From: Chloroflexota bacterium
GTDB taxonomy: Bacteria; Chloroflexota; UBA5177; JANWHV01
Direction of reading: 5' to 3'
Length of the DNA: 10,510 nt
NCBI GenBank assembly: GCA_025924845.1
Contig: JAICHN010000154.1
Span: 1-10,510 of the forward strand
Part shown: positions 1 through 5,900 of the stretch, one piece after another
Numbering within the stretch: position 1 is the stretch's first letter
Layout of the letters: each line of letters opens with the position of its first letter
Program-made: the position numbers and the translations under genes
The notes under the pieces: generated by a model
Told to the model about the DNA's origin: nothing
Seen by the model: the letters and a program-made list of their open reading frames with translations, nothing else
Databases searched by the model: none

Positions 1-1
1 G

Positions 2-349
2 ACCGTTCTGGGCTGGTTGCTGTGCGTGATGGTGATTACGCTTCCGGTTGGGTTGATGCTGCTCAATCGGCTACCCCAGATTATGACCCTCCGTCCCCCA
101 TCCGCCGCCACGACGGTCAGCTACGCCAACGGCGTCACCCTGATCACCACCAACGTCGCGGCACGGCAGCCCGCGTTTCTGCTCCGCGCCGTGTACTTCC
201 TCCTCATCGGCTGGTGGCTCTCCGCGCTATGGCTGGCCCTGGCCTGGGCTTTCGTGGCCGCCACCCCCATTACCCTGGGCATGTCGCTGGTGCCTGCCTT
301 CATGATGTTCAACAGCCTACCCCAGGTGATGACGCTCCGCGCCAATTAG
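2..349 (+). CDS. YccF-like small membrane protein, C-terminal part (5' end outside window)
   Basis: The reading frame is open from the window edge to a TAG at 347-349, giving about 115 residues; the true start lies upstream. The protein is strongly hydrophobic and shows two similar halves. Each half has a membrane segment starting with Gly-Trp (GWLLCVMVITLPVGLMLLN and GWWLSALWLALAWAF) and ends in almost the same signature, N-R-L-P-Q-I-M-T-L-R and N-S-L-P-Q-V-M-T-L-R. A two-fold repeat of a Trp-led transmembrane stretch followed by N-x-L-P-x-x-x-T-L is what I know from YccF/DUF307 inner-membrane proteins, whose function is not established. The halves are joined by a polar stretch of about 30 residues. 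The first ATG in the frame, at 17, falls inside the first membrane segment and is unlikely to be the start. The family call comes from remembered motifs, not a search. Confidence 0.7.
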   Translation, partial: TVLGWLLCVMVITLPVGLMLLNRLPQIMTLRPPSAATTVSYANGVTLITTNVAARQPAFLLRAVYFLLIGWWLSALWLALAWAFVAATPITLGMSLVPAFMMFNSLPQVMTLRAN

Positions 350-350
350 T

Positions 351-373
351 ACAACGTGGCCTGGATACGTTGT
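351..373 (+). terminator. Short hairpin right after the YccF-like gene
   Basis: ACAACGT at 351-357 and ACGTTGT at 367-373 are perfect reverse complements (7 bp stem, 9-base loop) and begin one base after the stop codon. The position fits a transcription end or an mRNA-stabilising hairpin. No T run follows (CGGTTCCG comes next), so a classical intrinsic terminator is not shown. Confidence 0.3.
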
Positions 374-516
374 CGGTTCCGTTGAGTGCCCCTACAAGCG
401 CGAGGAAACCCACGCCAAGTTGTACTAGCGGACTGCGCGAAAGTTTGGCCCCTTTTCCCGGCGCCGTGCCACGCGAGAAGACGTGCTCCTGGATCGCCCT
501 GTAACTTTTTGGCGGA

Positions 517-546
517 TTGAGCCGTTAGGCAGTACGGATGCATAAA
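517..546 (+). promoter_or_regulatory. Weak candidate promoter for the pbpC-macroglobulin pair
   Basis: TTGAGC at 517-522 and CATAAA at 541-546 each match 4 of 6 bases of the sigma-70 type consensus, with an 18-base spacer, 28 bases before the ATG at 575. It is the best pair I found in the 350-574 gap, but such matches arise easily by chance. The rest of the gap shows only the hairpin at 351-373. Confidence 0.22.
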
Positions 547-574
547 CATGGCAACGATGAGAGGGTAGGCACGG

Positions 575-2899
575 ATGGCCGGCACCGAGCAGGACACCGC
601 CCCGCGCGGCCGGCGGTCGCGCCGGCGCCGTTGGTTGCGCCGCCTGCTGATCGTTGCCGCGGTGTTACTCCTTGCCGGCGTGGGGGGTGTGATCACTCTC
701 TTCCTGATCTATCCGTTGCCCGCCAACCTGAACGCCTACGTGCCTACCCCCAGCACGCGAATCTACGATCGCCAGGGCCGCCTGCTGTATGAGGTGGTTG
801 GGCCGGGCGGCAAGCGCACTACCGTTCCCCTTTCCACTATCCCACTCGCCTTGCGTCAGGCCACCATCGCCGCCGAGGATTCCTCGTTCTACCAAAACCC
901 GGGAATCTCCCCCACGGCTATCGTGCGATCGTTGCTCCTCGATGCGCGCCTGGGCAAGGCGGCTTATGGAGGAAGTACGATCACCCAGCAATTGGTGCGC
1001 ACCATTCTGCTTTCGCCGGCCGAGCGCGAGCAACGTTCGCTCACCCGCAAGTTGCACGAGGCAGCGCTGGCGTTGCAGTTGAATCTTCGCTACTCGAAGG
1101 ATCAGGTGCTGGCGCTCTATCTGAACAACGTCTACTACGGCAACCTGGCCTATGGGGTGGAAGCGGCTTCCGAGGGCTATTTCGATCGTCCGGTCGGGGC
1201 GCTCGATCTGGCGCAATGCGCCCTCCTCGCCGGTATTCCGCAAGGTCCCTCGCTCTTTAACCCCTTGATCAATCCAATTCAGGCGCGCAGCCGGCGCCAT
1301 GAGGTGCTGAATCTGATGCGCGAGCACGGCTATATCACGGTCGATCAGGAAACAGAAGCCGATGCCGAGGGGCTTGGTCTGGCCGCGGCGGGCAGCAATA
1401 TCCAAGCGCCTCATTTCGTCTTCTATGTGATGAATCAACTGGAGCGGATGTACGGTAAAGATGCCGTGGAGCAGGGTGGTCTTCAGGTGACGACCACGCT
1501 CGACCTCGATCTGCAGCGACAGGCGGAGGCCGCCGTCCGCTTCCACGTCGCCCAATTGACCAAGGACCATCTGGTGCATGATGGGGCGCTGGTGAGCATG
1601 GATCCGAACACGGGGCAGATCCTGGCCATGGTGGGCAGCGTGAACTACAGCGACCGGGCCATCGACGGCGCCGTCAATGTGGCCCTGGCCGCGCGCCAAC
1701 CAGGCTCGGCGATCAAGCCGTTTACCTACGCCGCCGCCTTCTCCCGCGACTACACGCCCGCCACGGTGGTGGACGACGAGCCCACTTCCTTCCCGACCAA
1801 GGAGGGCGTGCCTTTCCTGCCTCAGAATTACGATCTACAGTTCCACGGGCCCGTCACTCTACGCACCGCGCTTGCCAACTCCTACAACATCCCCGCCGTC
1901 AAGGTGCTGGCCCACGTGGGCATCCCCGCCATGCTGACCATGGCGCATGCTGCCGGCATCACCACGATGAACGATGTCCGCCGCTACGGCCTGGCCCTCA
2001 CCCTGGGGGGCGGCGAAGTGCGTTTGCTTGATCTTACCGATGCCTACGCGAGCTTCCCCACCGGGGGCGTCCATCACGATCCGGTGGCTATCCTCCGCGT
2101 GGTCGACAGCCACGGTAAGGTGCGACAAGAATGGCAGCCCACGCCCGGCCGCCGCGCCATGAGTCCGCAAGTCGCCTATCTGCTGACCAGCATTCTGTCC
2201 GACAACACGGCGCGCATGCCTGCCTTTGGCGAGGCCAGTCCTCTCCTGCTCGACCGCCCGGCCGCCGCCAAGACCGGCACCACCAGCGACTTCCACGACA
2301 ACTGGACGGTGGGCTATACGCCGGATCTGGTGACCGGGGTGTGGGTGGGGAACGCCGACAATACGGCCATGCGCGATGTGACCGGCATCTCGGGCGCCGC
2401 CCCCATCTGGCACGATTTCATGGAAGCAGCCCTCCAGGGCGTACCGGTACACGATTTCACGCAACCCTCCGGTATAGTCCAGGAGACCATATGCCCGCTC
2501 ACCGGCCTGCCGCCCACCGACGCCTGCCCTCAGCGGTTCAACGAGGTCTTCATCGCCGGTACCCAGCCGAGCGCTTCCGGCAAGACGCCCCACGGGGCGC
2601 CGCTGGTCGCCTTGGGACAGCCTGCCTCCGGCACCCGGTTTCAGATCAACCTCTCCGTTCCGATCGCCTATCAGCAAGCGCCGGTGCAGGTACAAGCGCA
2701 AGGCGTTCGTCCCGGCTCGGTGCGTCTGTTGGTGGATGGGCGCGTCGTCCACCGGTTTTCCGGTCTGGGTGGTGAATGGCTGTGGCCGCTGCGCCCAGGC
2801 AGCCATCGCCTCCAGGCGGTCGGCGCCGATGCGCGTGGCCGTGCGGTACGGAGCGGCGTGTCGATCATTCAGGTGCTCAACCCCCAATCGCCCCTCTAG
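575..2899 (+). CDS. pbpC: Bifunctional class A penicillin-binding protein, PBP1C type
   Basis: This membrane-anchored peptidoglycan synthase polymerises glycan strands from lipid II and cross-links the stem peptides outside the membrane. It has 774 residues. An Arg-rich cytoplasmic tail (11-23) precedes one membrane segment (about 24-48). The glycosyltransferase family 51 domain (about 60-250) shows E101-D102-x-x-F105, GGSTITQQL at 132-140, R158-K159-x-x-E162 and the YLNNVYYG stretch. The transpeptidase domain (about 335-620) shows S378-A-I-K381 with the acylated serine, S436-Y-N438 and K566-T-G568. The C-terminal CPLTGLPPTDACP stretch (C640, C651) and a beta-rich module at about 686-768 resemble the BiPBP_C domain typical of PbpC. 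The start is supported by GAGAGGG at 559-565, 9 bases before the ATG. The macroglobulin gene follows after 66 bases, as in the pbpC-yfhM pairs of proteobacteria. One oddity is Asn108 where many GT51 domains have His. The class A PBP call is very secure; the PBP1C subtype rests on the C-terminus and the neighbour. Confidence 0.93.
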   Translation: MAGTEQDTAPRGRRSRRRRWLRRLLIVAAVLLLAGVGGVITLFLIYPLPANLNAYVPTPSTRIYDRQGRLLYEVVGPGGKRTTVPLSTIPLALRQATIAAEDSSFYQNPGISPTAIVRSLLLDARLGKAAYGGSTITQQLVRTILLSPAEREQRSLTRKLHEAALALQLNLRYSKDQVLALYLNNVYYGNLAYGVEAASEGYFDRPVGALDLAQCALLAGIPQGPSLFNPLINPIQARSRRHEVLNLMREHGYITVDQETEADAEGLGLAAAGSNIQAPHFVFYVMNQLERMYGKDAVEQGGLQVTTTLDLDLQRQAEAAVRFHVAQLTKDHLVHDGALVSMDPNTGQILAMVGSVNYSDRAIDGAVNVALAARQPGSAIKPFTYAAAFSRDYTPATVVDDEPTSFPTKEGVPFLPQNYDLQFHGPVTLRTALANSYNIPAVKVLAHVGIPAMLTMAHAAGITTMNDVRRYGLALTLGGGEVRLLDLTDAYASFPTGGVHHDPVAILRVVDSHGKVRQEWQPTPGRRAMSPQVAYLLTSILSDNTARMPAFGEASPLLLDRPAAAKTGTTSDFHDNWTVGYTPDLVTGVWVGNADNTAMRDVTGISGAAPIWHDFMEAALQGVPVHDFTQPSGIVQETICPLTGLPPTDACPQRFNEVFIAGTQPSASGKTPHGAPLVALGQPASGTRFQINLSVPIAYQQAPVQVQAQGVRPGSVRLLVDGRVVHRFSGLGGEWLWPLRPGSHRLQAVGADARGRAVRSGVSIIQVLNPQSPL

Positions 2900-2902
2900 C
2901 AA

Positions 2903-2922
2903 GTCATTGATGACCGTGTCAT
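2903..2922. repeat. Alternating GTCAT/ATGAC inverted repeat between pbpC and the macroglobulin gene
   Basis: GTCAT (2903-2907), ATGAC (2910-2914) and GTCAT (2918-2922) alternate with spacers of 2 and 3 bases. The middle copy can pair with either flanking copy, giving two mutually exclusive 5 bp hairpins. It lies just after the pbpC stop and about 45 bases before the next ATG. It could be an operator or an mRNA structure setting relative expression of the two genes, or chance. No T run follows, so it is not an obvious terminator. Confidence 0.3.
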
Positions 2923-2965
2923 GATAAGAAGGAAGTACTAACAGGGAAAGGACCTGCTCACTGCC

Positions 2966-5900
2966 ATGCATGACCAGAGGCCGTCGTCGACCCGCCGCGG
3001 ACGCGGCATGATCCCCGCCGCGCTTGCCCGTCTCGTCCTGTGCGTTGCCTTCATCGGCGGCGCCGTACTCACGTCAAGCACCGCGCATGCCAGGACCCGC
3101 GCCGCGTTGCGCATCCTCTCGAGCACCCCTGCCGCCGGAGCATCCGAGGTGCCCGCGACCGGCTTTATCTCGATCACCTTCGATCGGCCGATGGTCACCC
3201 TGAACGATGTGGGCGCGGCGAACGCGCATGTGCCTGCTAAGATCTTCCCCCCCGTGCGCGGCGCCGGACGATGGATCAGCACCACTACCTGGACCTACCA
3301 GGCTCCCGACGGCCTCATCCTTGGCACCCACTATCAGGTTACGGTCTCGGCGGGACTGGCCGCTCAAGACGGTTCGACCCTTCCCGGCCCCTACACGTTC
3401 ACCTTCGATACCCTGCGCCCCGGCGTGCTCTCGGTAGCGCCCACGCCCGGCACACAGTACGCACGGCCTCAGGACCTGGTGCAGGTCATCTTTAACCAGC
3501 CCATAAAGCGCGCCTCGGCCCAGAGCGCCTTCAGCCTGCGCGTCAACGGCGCGCCCGTTCCCGGTACATTTACCTGGAACGATAAGCTGATCGCCACCCA
3601 GCCCAACGGGGCCGGCGCCGTGGTGCCGGCAGGCGCGAAGGGTGGCCCCAATGGGGGGCCGCCTCCGCCGCCCACGCCCAATACCGTGATGACCTTTCAC
3701 CCGGCCGATCCCCTACCCCTGGGTGGTTCGGCCCAGATCACCGTCTCGGCGGGCGTGCTGGGCCAGGGCGGCCCGCTCCCCATGAGCGCCCCGTACACCG
3801 CAAGTTATCATGTCGCCGGCCCGCTCAGCGTGACGAGCAGTACACCCACCGAGGGGCAGACCAACTTCGACGCGAGTTCGGGAATCACGATCGACTTTTC
3901 CGCTCCCGTCAGCCAAAACCGTAGCCAAAAGGCTGTCTCGGTCAGCCCTAAGCCCGCCTATCAGTACGTCTACGTCAATGATGTAGGAACCCAGCTGACG
4001 GTCAGCGGCGACTTCAAGCCGTCCACGACCTACACGATTACGATCAAGAATCAGCCGATCGGCACTGCCGGCCAGGCGCTGAGCACCCCTTTTGCCCTCC
4101 ACTTCACCACCCAGGCCGCCGCCCCGAGCATTTCCTTGATTACCCAGGGCCAGGGAGCGGTCTATGACGCCTATCTGGGCGCCAATCTTTATGCCAATGT
4201 AGTGAACCTCCCCACGATCAATCTCTCGCTCTACCGCCTGAACGCCGACCAGTTTCTCAAGCTGATGACCAACCCTCCCGATAACTGGCAGGGCGCCCCG
4301 CCGAGCGGCGCGCCCCAGATCGGAACCTGGTCGGTTCGCTCGGCCGCCAAGGTGAATCGCACCGTGCTGGTCCGCCAACCGCTCACCGTGGCCGGCGGGC
4401 CGGTCGCCCCCGGCTACTATCTGGTGGACGCGGCGGGCGGCGGGGCGAGCGATCATCTTTTGGTCCTGGTGACGCGTACCGCCGTCACCTTGAAGGTGGG
4501 TCAGAAGCAGGCGTTTGTCTGGGCGACGGACCTCAAAACCGGGAAACCGGTAGGCGGCGAGGCGGTCAGGGTGATCGACCGCAAGGGCCACGTCTGGGCT
4601 ACGGGCACAACCAATGCCCAGGGCATCTTCCAGGCGACCGTCCACGGCTTGAAGAGCGATGACTCGCTGGCCCAGCATACCCTGCAGGCTCAACTTATCC
4701 ACGGCACGGATGTATCCGCCGCCGGACTGGATTGGAACAACGGGATTGGACCCTGGGACTACAACCTCCCCTACAGCAGCTATATGGCGCCGATCCGCCT
4801 CTATCTGACCACCGAGCGCCCGATCTATCGGCCTGGTCAGCCCGTCTACTTCAAGGGCATCGCCCGTCAGGACAATGACGGCCGCTATGCCATGGTGCCC
4901 TCCGGCACACCCGTGCAGGTGAAAATCCAGGATGCCCGCCAGAATACGATCTACAACGCCCGCCTGACCGTAGATGCCTATGGCGGCTTCAGCGGCAAGG
5001 TGCCGCTCAGTCCCGCCGCCGCCGTGGGCAGCTACCAGATCAGCGCCGGGATCGGGGTAAGCAACGTTGCCGACTCCTTCCAGGTGGCGCAATACAAGAA
5101 GCCGACCTACGCGGTGAGCGTGATCAGCGATCGCGGCGCCAACGCCAACTACACGCAGGGCCAGAAGATCGGCGTGCAGGTGCGTGCCCACTACTATTTC
5201 GGGGCGCCCCTGGCCAAAGCCCCCGTGACCTGGAACCTCACCCAGGACGACTACACGTTCAGCAGCCCTCTCTTCCCCAACTACGCCTTCGTGGACGAGG
5301 ATTACGCCGCCACCCAGCAGCAGACTTTCTTCGGGCAACAGACCACCCAGGGATCGGGCACTACCGACCGGCATGGTGACTTCCACTTCACGGTGCCCGC
5401 CGACATCCACCAGTATCAACTCAGCCAACAGTTCACCCTGGAGGCGACGCTCACCGGACCCGATGCCCAGCAGGTGTCGGACAATACGCAGGTGATCGTC
5501 AATAAGGCGTCCCTCTACGTGGGGATTAAGCCGGCTGATTACCTGAGCACGGCAGGGAAGTCCGCCGCCGTGCATGTGGTGACCGTCACCGACGATGGTA
5601 TGCACACCGTGCCCGGCGTTCCCGTGACCGCGAAAATCTACAAGCGGGTCTGGCTCAGCAGCTACGTGCTGGACAGCAGCGGCTTCTACTATTGGCAGAA
5701 TCGCCACAAGGATACTCTGGTGAGCACGGTCGCCATCCGTACCAACGGCCAGGGAAAGGGCACGCTGCACTTCACGCCCAAGGCCGGCGGCGAGTACCGA
5801 ATCGTGGCAAGCGCCGTCGATGGCGCGGGCCGGAAAGCGACCACCTCCACCGAACTATGGGTGGTCTCCTCCGGCGAGGCATTCGTGCCCTGGCAGACCC

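Noticed and set aside
346..696. Minus-strand frame of 116 codons over the gap before pbpC
   Set aside because: It is Arg/Thr-rich, overlaps the pbpC start, and has no recognisable domain or ribosome site.
538..792. Plus-strand frame beginning MHKHGNDERVG just upstream of pbpC
   Set aside because: It overlaps pbpC in another frame, has no ribosome site as good as that at 559-565, and its product is Arg/Pro-rich with no motif.
3032..3043. L-V-L-C at residues 23-26 of the macroglobulin as a possible lipobox
   Set aside because: The residue before Cys is Leu, not Gly, Ala or Ser, and the hydrophobic core continues well past the Cys to a clear A-H-A site.
3713..5770. Long minus-strand open frame (685 codons) opposite the macroglobulin gene, with others at 665-1699, 1859-2971 and 3074-3700
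   Set aside because: All lie opposite well-supported genes with clear domain motifs. Long antisense frames are expected in GC-rich coding DNA, and their translations show no recognisable motifs.
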